Positions 22,101 to 37,100 are shown, counted from the stretch's first letter. The stretch: DNA of 64,000 nucleotides from Echinometra lucunter (GCA_029962745.1 CM057165.1:6458730-6522729), one strand, 5' to 3'. The notes: a model not told the origin generated them from the letters alone. Made by a program: numbers and translations.

Positions 22101-25100
22101 TTTTCAGCTTTGTGTGGATGAAGTTTGTTGTTGATTTGAGATGTTTGTTTGGGCATTTCTCACCCCTTCCTTCCTCAGACAGTTAGAATCTATGACAAAG
22201 TTTAAAACCCAGATGAAACCATACTTCCTCATCTACAGTGTAATTCTTAAGTTTAATTGCTCAACATAATACTATCTTTGTATGAATTGCATCAAAAGCT
22301 TATATGATTTCTGGAATTCAGTAGTCCACAGGTTAAAGAGAAGATGGAGTTCTAGGAAAGGCAAAAAATAATTTGTGAGCTTTCTCATTCTTTTTATGTT
22401 AGTTAGGAAGATTATAATAGTAGAAATATCTCCTGAAAAGGATTGCTCTTCAAATGCCCTCACATTCAAAATATGACAAAAAACAGCTGATATGTTCAGG
22501 CCGAACATTTGTGTGTAGTCCCATACATGCATTTCTGTGTGCAGTGCATGTGACTCTCAGCCGAATTTGAGTTAGTTTCTTATCATTCTGATGATTCCAA
22601 AACCTTACAGCATACAACAATTCTTAAGTGCTTTATAATCAACCTTTCTCAATTACTTTGAGACAGTTTCTTTCACAATTCAATCTCACGACCAGAACTT
22701 GCCTATATCTTTAAAGATACCAACCTCATCTTCCTTCTGTTCCACCTCGGCATCTCTAAGCTTGGCAATCTGCTGGAGTTCTGAAGTGTACTGGGCCTGT
22801 AAGGCCAGCTCCTGTGCCCTGGTGGCCCCTACCTCCTCTGCTAGCTGTGCAAGATCCTGGTCCTTCCTACGACACGTGTCCAGAGCATCCTCCAGCTCAC
22901 CCGTCAGGTTGTCCTGTGCAGATGTCACATAGAAATCATAATCAAACAGTTCTTGGCTAGACAATAGCACTGCATATAAAAGTACTCTGGCATAATAATG
23001 TTGCAGCTAACAAAAACTGCTATAAATTTTCATTTATACCCTGCTCAAATGTAGATTGGAATAACCTACCCAACTCCATAAAATCAATTCTTGACAAAGA
23101 AAAGTTTGAAGTAGCAGTCCAAAACCACATCACTGAACAAAATAAATATTAAGCAATGCCTTTCTCTCTGCGTAAGGAACATCAGCACACCCTCCTTTGC
23201 CTATTTGACCCCTTTTAACCCCTTTTAAGGGTGTTGGGCAGTATCCTGGAAGTAAGTAAGTAAACAGTGCTGATGAGTAGTGCAGAGTATCAGGATTTGA
23301 GACCTCTGATTGGTCAATAACTGGAAGAACGAGAAACGAAATCGTGGACAGTTAGGATAACTGTATTCACATGCAAAATAAACAAAATATTTTGCGCGAT
23401 TTTATTATATTGCAAGTGTCGTGCCATGCGAAATGCAAGAAAATTTCCCAAAAGCGCAATATATTCCACGTTTACAGTACATCACAGTTTTGAATAACAG
23501 CAAAACTTATCCTCCTGGCTATAGCTATTGTACAGGAACAACACAAGGACACTACACTTCATTTCTTTTTTCTTTCTTGTTTTAAAGAATTATTCTCCTT
23601 GATTCTAGTTCTCACTGACCTGTTGTCTCTGTGTCTGTGCCAGTTGTCTCTGCAGCTCAGCGATGTTTACATGAGCTTGCTGGGTCTGTTCCCTGCTAAG
23701 TCTAAGCTGCTGGCCCTGGTCTAGGTAGTCTTTCTTACACTCCTGCAGGTCTTTGGAAAGCTCTTCTACTCTCTGTGTTCAATCAGAGTGACCACATGGA
23801 TGAAAAATGTACAGTTAAAAGCATAGGAGCAAAAGAGTAAAATGGGTAATTCTGTCCAACTCTGTAATAACTGCCTTTTATTTATTTATTTTAATCTTTA
23901 GGGAAAATCTCTTGATATGCCGATGGATAAATTTCTTTTAATATACCTGCCAACTATTCCAATTTTGGCGGAATTTTTCCGGTTTTTCCATCCCAATTCC
24001 AAATCCCGAACTGCAGTCTCAATATCACACTGTATTGTATGTATTCCTCTCTGATTCCGCTTGCACAACCATGCGGTGTGTGTTCGCTGGCTCCACGTCG
24101 ATCTATTTCTATTACATATATTGCACAGACAATTGTACAGCAGCGAAAGCTGTCGTGAAGCCCAGCCAGCTAGTCGAGCATGTTCTCATTCCAGTCTTTG
24201 CTCCAGCTGTTTTTACTATTTTTTTTCTTTTTAAAAAAAAAATTCAGATTATACACACACCGAAGTATTGTATACACACATTGTACCATGTGTGAGCTGT
24301 CGATCAGCAGCCAGCTACACTAGCGCTATGAAAACAAACACTGCTGATCCTGTGTGGGACTGATGATCGTGTGTACGTATGCAATGTAGCGATCGTATAA
24401 TTTGGAGTTTGGAATGGTGGAAGCTGGATCAAATGGATTATAACATGTCTTTTAATGGATGAACTCGAATTTCTGAACAACAAATAAGATGAGCAAACCA
24501 GGGAAATAAGTTTGTGCACATCAGAAGTTCAAGAAAGAATGCAGTGAGCCATTCCCAGTCTCGTCATCTGCATTTGGTGAGCACTACGCATTTTGTAGAG
24601 TTTGTTCAGTGGATTTCGGCATCAATCATGGAGGCGTTAACAACATACAAAAACACATTAACTCGAAGAAACATCAAACTCTTAGCAAGGTAAGGAACAA
24701 GACAACACATCCGATTTCAAACTTCTCTGCATCAAGTTCATCTTGGGATCACAATGTCATTAGAGCAGAAACTCAATTAAGAGAGTTTATCACTGAACAT
24801 AACCTGCTTCTAACCGTGGCTGATCATGCCAACAGCCTCATTCGTAAAATGTTTCCTGACTCCGATATTGGAAAGAAATATGCATGTGGAAGAACAAAAA
24901 CCTTGTATATTGTTGAAACTCTTGCAATGGAAACAAAGCAAAGTATTCTGGAAGTTATTTGTACACACCCGTTCAGTATAGCCACAGATGGCAGCACACA
25001 CTATGAGGATGTCAAACTCTATCCCATTTGTGTAAGGTACTGTAATCCCAGCACCGGAAAAGTAAAATCTGTCATCTTCTCTTTGCAAGAATGTGACAAG

Positions 25101-28100
25101 CCGTCAACGGGAGAGAATATTTTCAAAGTACTGGCGGCAAAACTGGATAAGCATGAAATCACATGGTTCAAAAAGTCCCTATTGTGGGAGGGGAACTCTT
25201 GCAATGGAAACAAAGCAAAGTATTCTGAAAGTCATTTGTACGCACCCATTCAGTACAGCCACAGAAGAAAGCACAGACTATGAGGATGTCAAACTATCCG
25301 ATTTGTGTAAGGTACCATGATCCCAGCACCGGCAAAGTAAAAATCTGTCATCTTCTCTTTGCAAAAATGTAACAAGCCATCAACAGGGAGAACATTTTCA
25401 ATATATTGGTGGCAGAACTGGATAAGCATAAAATCCCATGGTTCAAAAAGTCACTATCATGGGACGGCACATCCCCCTTCCCCTTGCGCTACGTGCGCTC
25501 AGAGGGCACTACGCGGCCTGGGGTAACATGATATAGATTCCTAATTTTCTTCATCAAAAGTTGGCAGGTATGTTTTAATATCAACGCTGTTAGTCAAGAG
25601 TGAAGTAATTTTTCGTTTTCAGATAGAAATAATGGATGAAAATAAGTTTTGACTAGGTATTAAGGCGCTAAATTGTTCAAAATAAGCAATCATTGTTACG
25701 TGATGAATTGTAGACCTTCCCGCTATAAACATGTGCAGGATCAAAGTGCAATATGCTACTGATAAACAAAACATGTGTAAAGTAAGTGATATGTTCAGAG
25801 CATGTTCCTGTGATAAAAAAGATCTGGGATATGTCATTAGCTGAAATTGATTTTCATCAATCTCACTAATCATAATGAGTTAAATGAGACCCGTTTTAAG
25901 ATCCATTTTTTTTTGGGTGGGGGGGGGGGGGGGCAAAGAAGTCATTATGTTTTGGAAAGAGGTTGAAAAGAATATAAAGAAATACTTCATGTCTAACTTC
26001 AATTTAAACCATGTTACGTATTGCATGGTATTGAATTTGGTTCAAAGAAGGAAAAAGATGTCAATATAATTTTGAACTATGCACTTTTTACATTTACAAA
26101 AGTTTCTTTGGAAAGGAAGTAAAAAAATAAAAAAAACTAAACAGAGACTTGTTCATATTATGTTTTACCTGATGAATTATCGTTTACAAATAGAAGAAAA
26201 TGTATTATGTAGGAAATCATGTATTACTCTCCAGAAATGGAAGCAAGTGCTGAGAATGTGAAAATGTATATGTTATTATGAGGAAAAATAAAGAAGACCA
26301 GAAATGGTTATTTTACCCCCCCCCCCAAAAAAAAAAAAAAAAATCCATTTTTTTTTGTTTTTACTCCTGCATCCCTTGTAAGTTCAATTCTCACTTTCTC
26401 TATCTGCTGAATTGTATTTCCTTTGCGTGTGATTTCATCAGTCTGTCTTTGCAGCGACTGCTCAAGATCCTGGATGATTAGTGTCTTGGTGTGGGTCTCC
26501 TTGGCTTGTTTCTCCACCTCATCCTCTAGCTCCAAGACCTAATGAAGACAAATGCAGATCAGTGACAGGACAGTTAAATTTAACTCACTACACGACAAAA
26601 CCCTTTTTTTTCAGTCGTATTGTTAACCCATTGACAACTGAATTTTCTATTTCCCACAGGGGCCATTGAGTTCCTGTAACCAGTGGGTTAATCTTATCAC
26701 TCAAAGGGTCAAAGGTAACATCAAAATATTGAAGAGAACAACTAAGTGCAAGTAAATACAGCCCATACCAGCAACAGCCAGGACCCTTGTTAAACTTTAC
26801 AGCAAAGAGATTTGCAATCCAGGCAACACAGACAAGATTCTTAATTTGAAGTTGTTCATCAGGAATGTAAATGGCCATTGGCAGCTGGGCCACTACTACG
26901 TTTGAGCCATGAACACTCTAGTCAGTGTTGCCCTCCAAGTCTTTTTTAAGGGTTACATGTCAGTATTATGAAACTCATAAGCTGTCAAAGCCTTGCATAC
27001 TAGTTGTTTCGTTGAGTGGGAACTAGCAGGCTGGAGTGCTAAAGCCTGGTATGCTAGCCTCCCTAAAGTTGCCAAATATATTTACTAGTATAGTTACATT
27101 GTTGGGTCATGTCTATCATTCACATCTAGCAACCATTGTGCAACCATTGAACAATAGCAAACTAGCTGGCGATGCAGCTTTCTCCTCTACTGCTCCAAAA
27201 CTACTTAACAGGCTCCCTCCTTATCCGAAATCTTTACAAACAGTCTAACAGATTTCCCCTCACTAATACTGAATAAAATATTTTAGTAATATTCTGGCAG
27301 GAGTATTGCATTAAATAAAGTCGAGGGCATTACTGCTATAGATACCTGTTGCTTGCTCTGTTTCAGTTGGTACTGAGCCTTGTTGAGACTGCTTTCTAGC
27401 TCCAGGATCTGTCTCTCCATGTCACTCTGTCTTTCCTTTACCGTCACATCCAACTGACTCACCTACAAAGACAATAAAAGGTTGTCATGGTTCCTTTCCA
27501 GTAAATGTACAACATGCTCGCAAAGGCACACAATAAACCTTGCATTTGTGGCGAATATCTTTGCTAACAAGAATTCCAGTGCTGACATCGTTTCACGCAT
27601 ATATATCAAGTCCACCAACTGCAGATTCCATCTCTGAGAAACTCCAACTCGGCCTACAGGAATTTTTTGTCCTGTGTTTAAGGTCTAATTTGGTTTTACA
27701 GACCTGTTTTGAAATACAATGTACATATTGTGAAGCTAGATTTAATTGTTGTGGTGCAAAAACTATGGAATAGTTTGCCAGCACATTTACGATCATGTTC
27801 ATCTGTAGAATTATTTAAGCAGAATGTAAAGACATATCTGTCTGTATTGTAGTTGTGTAATCTTGGAGAGCTGTATGTAAAGCGCATAGAGCAGTTTGTA
27901 ACTGATTATGTGCTGTGTAAGTGACAATTTATTATTATTATCATTTATCATTCTATAATACATATTTCCTAGACTCTGCAATAGGGTAATCCACAGTCAA
28001 ACCTGTTTTAGTGGCCATCTCTCTATACATGTCTTCCTTGAAAGAAGAAGTATGCATTGTATAACCTACCTTCAGCAGCCACCTGTCTGCAAAGGCCACT

Positions 28101-31100
28101 TTTTCAGTTTCCCTCGGGTGGCCTTTATAGACAGGTTTGTCTGCATTGTGTTCAGTTCATCTGCTGCGAGAGTGCAAAACCATGTGCACTGCATAATTCC
28201 AATAGCGCACTCAAACTGTGTGCTGTGCACTCTCGGTTATATGAAATAATAATTCATGTACTAAGCAGTCTTTATATAGCACATAAGAATGTCTTCTCTA
28301 TGTGCTTTACAGAGTTTTGAAACAGTTAATATCACACGAAAATAGGATTACCTAATTCTTTCAACATTTAAACATAACAGCATACAAACAGAGAAGCATT
28401 GAATAAGCCTGTTTTCCAATATTATTCAAATTAATGCATGTTGCTCTCCAGAACCATTGGTTACCAAATATGCAGTTCACCATTATGCATATTGGCATCT
28501 GAATAGATGGAATCCAGTTTGTGTACATTAGATGTTGCTATGTAGGGCGAGCCTCTGGCAAGCTTCTTAGTGGTCAAGGGAAACTTTTCTTCAACTACTA
28601 TACATAAAATTAGTAAACAGGTGTACTAGGTAGTCGAAATAAGAGAATTAACCATACATTTGCATCATCTTCTCTCACCTGGGCTGATCTGTGAAGCAGT
28701 TCCCTTTGGCTGGTTTTCAATGCCATATCTATCTCGGCCATGTCTCTCTCCTTACTTCTCATCTCATCCTGGCTTTTCCTACAGGAGAAGACATGCAAAA
28801 AAATACATTCTTTCAAAGTGTGTGACTTGTAAGTTTAAGTACGCAAGGTAACAAAACATAAGAGCTTTGGGATAATACCAAAACAGTCTGTAAAAGAAAT
28901 TTTACAGAAGTGTACCATTCATCAAAAGATGTTTTGCTCCATTTACGTATTCCCTGTCACTAAACACTATTCAAAATATGAGCATCAAAGTACTTCCATA
29001 AAAAGATAATGCGAGTTCAATATACTCTCAATTAACAAAAGCAACTGGTAGAGTAGACTAACCAATGTACACTAACGAATGTGCACGAATTCAAGCTCTA
29101 CGCAATTGAAAGCAATTAAATTCCGCAAGCTGTCACCTTATTTTATCCTTCATTGCTTCAAGCTCCTTAACCGTTCCTAACCCTTACAATGCAGTGTAAA
29201 TAATTTGGGGGTTTTTACACAAATACTATCTGTTCATCAATTATTTTTTCAGGTGACTAGTACACTTCAAAGCGTATAGGAATATGAAAGTTAATTCAGT
29301 GGTCAATGGCTTACTTACCTAAGGGATTCATTGAGCTCCTCTACTCTCTCCTGCTTCAGCTTATTCTCTGCCTTGCTCCTCTGCAGGAGCCGATGGAGCT
29401 CTCCCAGCTGGGTGGCAGCCGCTCTCAGATCCTCCTGGGCCTGCTGGAACTCTGTATCTAGGTGACGGCAGTGCTCCTTGGATGCCTTCGCCTCCTCCTT
29501 GGTTCTCTCTAACACCTCCTCTAGTTCTTTCACTGTGAAAATCCAGTGAAAAGGTTGGTTTATAGCCCATTGGTCTACTACCATTTGGTCTAATTGCCAG
29601 ATCGTCTCACATTACCATGGCTAAACCCAGTTGGTCTCAAATCATTTTGGTCTAATTGCCGTTTGGTCCAATCATCACTTGGTCTAATACTCACGTAGGC
29701 AAACTGTCACTAATTGCCACTTCGTCTACTTAGTTTTCCTCATTTCGTCTAATGACTATTTGGTCTATCATCAGTTCGTCCAGTCAGATAGTCTAAGTGG
29801 TGTTAGACCAAGTGGGTATTGGACGAAATGGGCATAGCCTTACTGGAAAATAGACAAAATGGTAAATGGACTAAGTGGCAATTAGACCAAATGGATATAA
29901 GAAATACTGGTTGCAGATGAAATGGGATTATACAATGCGGGATGAGACCAAACAGGCATTAGACAAAGTGGGAGTAGACCAAGTGACAATTCAGCAAAAG
30001 TTTATGACCACCAAGCAAAACTTGTTTTAAATTCTAAAAAATTTTTATATCTGGGGCCCGTTGCATAAAACTTACTACAGTAGTAACTTTGCTATTATAG
30101 TAACTCTTGATGGAATACTGGATTTTGATTGGCTGTTGAGCATGGCATGTTCCTCAACAGCCAATCAAAATCCAGTATTCCATGAAGAGTTACTGTAATA
30201 GCAAAGTTACTATTTATTATAGTAGGTTTTACGCAATGGGCCCCTAGAGTTTGAATCAAATGTATCATAGTGTGTGCGATTAAAATCATTGTACCATCAT
30301 ATTTTGTGCTAACTTTATAAGAATTTGATTGCTCCATATCTCTTTTGCTCCCAGGAAGCAAAACATATGCCTCTTGCCTCTGCGTTTTTAATTTATTTTT
30401 TGCCACCTCATATCCCATTCATTCGTATATAAAAAAAAAAAAAAGCAGGGGTTTACCATCATGGGAGTTTCCCGCTTCACACGTGAACAAGCCTTCATAA
30501 TTCAAATTCGATTTCTTTTCCACTAGCTAGGGGGTTCTAATGACAGCGAGAGCCCTCTACTGGTACTATGCCACAAGGTTTGAATAAATGCCTGCTGCTG
30601 ATCTGCCATCCAATGACGAAAGGAAGAAGCAACTCCAATTTCTTTAAAAATTGACCTTTTCTTGATTTGGGGAACTTTTTTGTGTGCTCTTCATGATGAT
30701 GGAGAAATTAAGGTCACATGTTCCACAATTTCCGAAAACAGACATATCAAAAGGAAGCAACCACATAGACTTCCTTGTTAAACAGTGACATATTTTCTTC
30801 ATTTACCAAGAAAGTCGTTTTTCAGAGTTGCTTCCTTTTGTCATTGGACGGAAGTGATGTGCCATAGACATATAATAAATTCACTAGACGAAAAGCAGCA
30901 CACGCTTATATCATTACGCGAATGGCATTAGGCCCCGCCTCTTTCGGATCATTTGAAGGTCGACCTAAGCACCCGTTTTTGTTGCATCATTCATATCTAC
31001 TGCGCGTATGTCGCGTATCACTTTTATTATGATACTTTGATTTAATGCGCATTTGTTGCGCATTGATTGTGCATCATTGCGCATGTTTTTAGCTGATGGG

Positions 31101-34100
31101 CGTAATGTTTTAAAACATGCACAAACGCATGCGACTCCTTGGAATCATCTTACAAAATGAATTATTCATTTTTGCTTATAAATATTGATGGATGCTTAGG
31201 TCGGCCTTCTAATGGATCTGGACAAAATGGCGGAGCTTTAGGGGCCAGTGATGCGCTCACCTGTACTCTGTGCTTCTTCTAACTGGACCTTGTTGGCATG
31301 AAGCTCTTTCTCCAGCTCTGAGCTCTTCTCCGTCTGATTGTCCCCATCCTGTCGAGCGTCCCTCAGCTTCCGCTCCAGGTCTGTGACCTTGGTCTTTGTC
31401 TGGACTAGCTCAGAATGGGAGGAACTAAAATTAAAAAAATAATAAAAATAGGATCATTGTAATGGCTAATTGCATTACACATTTATCTTAAAGGCATTGG
31501 CTAACTTTGTGAGTAGCTGATTTAAAAAATTCTCAAACTAAGATGAAACATGTGTATGAGTACTTGTATTTGTACTCAAAAACCCTGAAACCAACCATAA
31601 TTTGGAAGGAAAAGCTGTAAATTAGACGCAAACCGCGATTTTATTAGCTTTCGTCTCGAGAGACAATCACTAAGAGGACCACTTTGCTTGAATTTGAAAA
31701 TGCCGTTATGTGCCTCCCGCCGCGTGATACGCCAGTCACACAGTACGGTAAGGCGAGTCATACGCGCATGCGCACTCCTTATGTCTGTTCTGTGCAGCCG
31801 ACCCTCGTATATTTTTCAAACATTGGTTCACATTTTTTATATTTAAAAATACTTCCTGTGGATATTATACCTTAAAACTTTCAGACTGGTATTTTTACAC
31901 TATAACCCTTATGTTTATCCCATTTCACAAGTAACAAAACAAGATTTTTTTAAATCATAACAATGTTAACCAATACCTTTAACAGAAATGGTGTAACACA
32001 TTTGCCTCACCATATTTGTATTAAAGGGAAAGTCTACCCTAGAAATTTCACTGTTTCAATAAAAGGAGATAAATTTGAACAGCATTTTAAAAAAGAAATG
32101 AGCAAAATCGGCCAAAGAATAAGAAAATTACACTCATTTACATTTTCTAGTAAACTACTCTTGGCTCTGCAAATTGGCAACACTGATGACATCATATGCG
32201 AGCAGGTCTCCATTCACTTTGTACATGAAATTTCACATTTTCTCGATTTTCTTGAAAATTACACATTTTTTTAACCCTCATAATTAATGTATGTTCAGAA
32301 GAATTGCTTTTTACACAACATACTTTGACTATGGGGTAAGAAAATGTGTAACTTCCAAGAAAATTGAGAAAATGTGAAATTTCATGTACAAAGTGAATGG
32401 AGACCTGCTCGCATATGATGTCATCAGTGTTGCCAATTTGCAAAGCCGAGAGTAATTTACTAGAAAATGTAAATGAGTGTAATTTTCTTATTCTTTGATG
32501 GATTTTGCTCATTTCTTTCATTGCTCATTTCTTTTTTAAAATTAAAATTTATCTTTTTTGGTGAAATAGTGAAACTTCTAGGGTGGACTTTCCCTTAAAA
32601 AAAACCCCAAAATGCCTGCTGCAACCAGTGTGACTTTCAGGTCTGAATTCATGACAGAGGTTTATACCTAAACCATGGTTTAAATTTTCACTGTGGTTTA
32701 AAACCTCCATAAGCAGAGTACCTGCCTGTCCGCTTGTCCAATGGCCGGACAGTACTGAGCTTACATATGCTTAATTATATGCTTACTTACGCTTTTTGTA
32801 GTCCACAGGGGAGGTCTAAACCATGCTTTAAATATAAACCTTTCTTGTGAATTCAGGCCAAAGTCTGAAGTCTTACTCTACATTTCATATAAAGTCTATA
32901 AAAATTCAAAATATGTTTCCTGCACACTATTATAAGCAAGACCAATTGCGTTCCATTAATTATTCGGTTTTCCAGACAGCCAAAGGGTGAAATAAGTACC
33001 AGGAAGACAAATACTGTGATGAACTATAAAACACTACATGTATATAAACTGTACTAAAATCAATATAGATGTAGCACTCCACAATGACTTTACTTCTTTA
33101 AATCACAGGAAAATAAATGGCTTGGCTTCATACTCAGGTCTCATATGTACAATAAGACTAGAAGTACAACATACTGGTGGTACAAAATGTGGGCGCATTG
33201 TGGCGTAGTGGTGAATTCTCAATTGCCTCTCATACATAAGGTTTGGGGTTTGACCCTTGCCCAGTGCTTACATCTTCAGACAAGGTGTTTTGCTCACATG
33301 GTCCCTCTTGACTCAGGTGTACTAAATGGGTACCTGACATAGCGTAGTGGTGAATTCTCAATTGCCTCTCATACATAAGGTTTGGGGTTTGACCCTTGCC
33401 CAGTGCTTACATCTTCAGACAAGGTGTTTTGCTCACATGGTCCCTCTTGACTCAGGTGTACTAAATGGGTACCTGACATAGCGTAGTGGTGAATTCTCAA
33501 TTGCCTCTCATACATAAGGTTTGGGGTTTGACCCTTGCCCGGTGCTTACATCTTCAGACAAGGTGTCTTGCTCACATGGTCCCTCTTTACTCAGGTGTAC
33601 TAAACGGGTACCTGACATAGCGTAGTGGTGAATTCTCAATTGCCTCTCATACATAAGGTTTGGGGTTTGACCCTTGCCCAGTGCTTACACCTTCAGAAAA
33701 GGTGTTTTGCTCACATGGTCCCTCTTGACTCAGGTGTACTTAGATGCATGACAACACTTTAGACACCTGGTCTGTATTCATTACTGGGGTAACAATAATT
33801 GCAGGACCTGCAGGAAGAGCAGTAGTAATACTGATGTGGCTACCCTTAGTAAATATCAAAAACCTTATTGTTTATCATCATTTTCATAATATTGTATAGT
33901 ACCCTGCTCCAACTTACAAACATCCTTCACACATGGGTTAAGATATCCAGAGTACAGGAGCTCTTACCTGAGTTCTTGTTTACATTGTGTAAGTTGGTGG
34001 GTCCTGTCCTCCAGATCCAGGCAGGCCTGGTGGAGCTTCTTTTCCATGGTCTGAGCCTCTTGAGCAGCTGTAGACCTCACCTGATTTAACTCCTTGGCCA

Positions 34101-37100
34101 AGTTGGATACCTAGAGAGATCATGGAAAATATATGTAAAGAGCCTTCATGGTAAAACAAGTATGATTTAGTTACTCTCTGTGAGCCAAGCAAAAGATTTC
34201 TCTGTGCGATACTGTATTTCTCATGACATAGATTTTAGTAATAATAATAATAACATGAACACTTGTAATGTACCGGTATCCATCATGGAGCATTCTTACC
34301 ATGGGCATTAGGATTATTGGAGTGTTACAGTACAAAATGAATACAGAACAGGTGCCTAAAGTGCTGTCATGCATCTAATCAAGCTCGGAAATGATAAATT
34401 TCACATCTCTTCTGTGTTAAACTAATTTGTGTGTATTTTTTTGTGCCGATCTGCAAGTGTGGCAAAGCCCCAAACGTGCCGTTCGGCTAAGAAAGCAAAT
34501 GAAGTGTTAAAAAGAACACATAGTGATTTATTCATTTTTTCCCGTCATTCTGGATATCAAAGAAATCTGAATATTCTGAATTTTAAGTCCTAAAAGTCAA
34601 GAAATTTGGAATATTTGTGGATTAATTTTGGACAGTTGGCAGGTTTGCAACTCTACCTGTTGCTCCAGTTGTGCCTCCCTATCTTCTAGCTCAGCCATCC
34701 TCTCTGTACTCTTCTGCAGCATCTGTTGTCTTTCTCTCAAAGTTTGCTCAAGATCTGCCATCTTGATTCCTCTCTCTTCAGCCTCTACAGTAGCCTTCTT
34801 CCATCTCTCCTCAAGATCAGCAATCTGCAATTATACCAAGGTCATGTTCATAAGTCCTTATGAAGACATCTTTTCCTACCAAGCATCTAAAATGTCCTTA
34901 AAATAAAAATTTGCTTTAAATATTGGCCAATACCACAGTTTTATTATGGATGGGAGGTTAATAAAGGGCTGCAACGATGAACATAGGTCTATCCCTTTTG
35001 GAAGAATTTTTGTTTAGAAAATATTGCAGTAGTAAATAGAAGAATATTATGTTGAATTTTCGTAAGAATCCCAGTATACTTTTACAGGGAGTTGATCTTC
35101 TATTTTCTTTATTGTTGTTTTTTTAAAAGAAATAAATGCATGACCCTAAACAGATGTAAAGGAAGCATCAACAGGACAAACCTCTCTGTCTTTGATAGCC
35201 CTCTCTTGGTGGTGCTTTGTGTTGACATCCTCCAGCTGTGTGATGTACATGTTGAGCTCCTGCTTACAGACCTGCAGGGCAGATTCCATCTGAGCCAGTC
35301 TCAGGGTACCCTCATCAGCCTTGCTCTGGAGACTGTTCCACAGTCTCTGGTTCTCAACGTTCTTATTCACTAACTCCTACATTTTTAAATGATAAGGCAG
35401 TTCAATATCAGAAAAAGGACATTTTGGTCACATTTACTACACACACAAATGTTATGTACAGTTTTGCGAGGCCCTTAAGAACATTTTGTCAGATTTCTTT
35501 GCTTTTAGCGGGTCGGCAGTAAGATAAAAGCAAAACTAAGATGATGTGAATTTCTTTCCTCTTCAAGTTGAATATCAAACAAATGGAAGGCAAAACATAT
35601 TTGTAATCTCGGCTTAAAACTTATTGAAGTCACAGTGCTTGCACACGTGTAAAACCAGTGAGAGTTCTGTTTACATGATAAGTGTAAAGAAGCACTGTGA
35701 CTGTTGAGTGGGGAGCGGCCTGGATGCTGGGGTCCTAGCATGGGCTGAGGCTAGCCATTGCATTGCATTCATTTCAGATATTCACACTAAAATTCAATGC
35801 AAATCATGAGAGGAATGTAACAAGATCTCACACATGTATCTTCTTATGCAAGGCAAACAGTGTGAGACTATGATTAATCAGTGTTGTGCCAAATTTATTT
35901 TTGCTACCAAAACTCCACATTAGCTTTGACGATGGTTTCACTTGGAGCGATCATAATAACAAGATCACACAATAGATAATGATCAACAGTCAAGTGGAGT
36001 AAATCATCATTTTCTAGGTGAAATAAACAGAACTTTGGCTTTATCTCATGTACATGTAAGATACCTTTGTGTCACATGACTTTCTCTGGTCAGATATCTC
36101 AAATAAGGGTGAAACATATTTAACCATAGATGAGAAGGTTTAAAGTAAATAATGCAGAAAATAAGAAATAAAATAATACAGAGCTTCCATCTTACCTTTT
36201 GACTTTCAGCTAGATCATTTTTAATCTTTATCAGCTGTTCTTCTTTATGACTTGATTCCCTCTGCAATTTAGTTTTATCTCCTTTCAAGGCAAGCATATC
36301 CTGCGATTGGTGTTCCAGCTTTTGTTGCATCTGGTAAAAAGCAACAAAAAGTTATGAAATCAATTTTTTCCTCACTGAAAGGTAACAATGAACCATAAAA
36401 GTTTCTAAAATTCCAATTCTATCATTTAATTAGATTATTTGCCCTACTGGAGCAACTGAAAACTTGGAAATCACTCCCAAGCTGTGTAGCACTTTGCAGC
36501 TATCTTATACTTTCTGTGTAAATGATAAAAGACAGTTATACCACTTCCAATGAAACATATCTTTAATATAAAAAAAGAGGGTGACACCAAAATGTACATA
36601 CATGTATATGTATGTATGTACTATTTTCTGTTCATCATACCTTTGCAGGAGAACATATATCATAGCCCTTAAATACAGCAGCCTGTAAGCTCTTCTCTTT
36701 GCTCTTTCCTCAAAATGCACGGAATACATCTGCAATTGCGATATTAGAGGAAACAGCAGGTGGCTTGCTGCATGCCACCATAACTCTCTCATGAGGGTGT
36801 TGTTGTTTTACTTTATTCTAATAGCTTGAAAATTTTTCGTAAAATTTCTGTGAAATAATATACAAATAATGCACAGATGTGAGTATGTCAGTGGCGATGC
36901 AGTGCACTCGAGGGTATTTACAATGTGCGACCAGCACGAGGTGCTTCGCCGAGTGCTTTTGCATGATATTGTAAATACCCGAGATGCCTGCATCGCCACT
37001 AACATCACAAATTTAAATCTGTGCATTATTTGTTTTATAAAACGGGTCGGCAGTATGACTTTGTAGTGGAAAATTTGTTAAAACTGCTCCAAATTTCCTC

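Larger units (their letters stand above)
23943..25571 (+). mobile_element. hAT-type DNA transposon remnant
   Basis: Termini ATACCTGCCAACT (23943-23955) and AGTTGGCAGGTAT (25559-25571) are a perfect 13-bp inverted repeat. Flanks CTTTTAAT and GTTTTAAT agree at 7 of 8 positions, as expected for an 8-bp hAT target duplication. The interior encodes a BED-like zinc finger plus the N-terminal part of a hAT-related protein of the KIAA1586/C17orf113-like group. The catalytic C-terminal half is missing, so it is an internally deleted, non-autonomous copy. Nested in CCDC18 intron 22, opposite in orientation to the gene. Confidence 0.8.

Noticed and set aside
24609..25283. Functional hAT-derived host gene
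   Set aside because: Frame is lost at the 277-bp duplication, the C-terminal half is absent and it lies between TIRs inside an intron. Treated as a transposon remnant.
35505..35741. ORFs between exons 14 and 15 as an extra CCDC18 exon
   Set aside because: Phase 0 is kept by direct splicing of 36196 to 35376, and the translation is not heptad-like.
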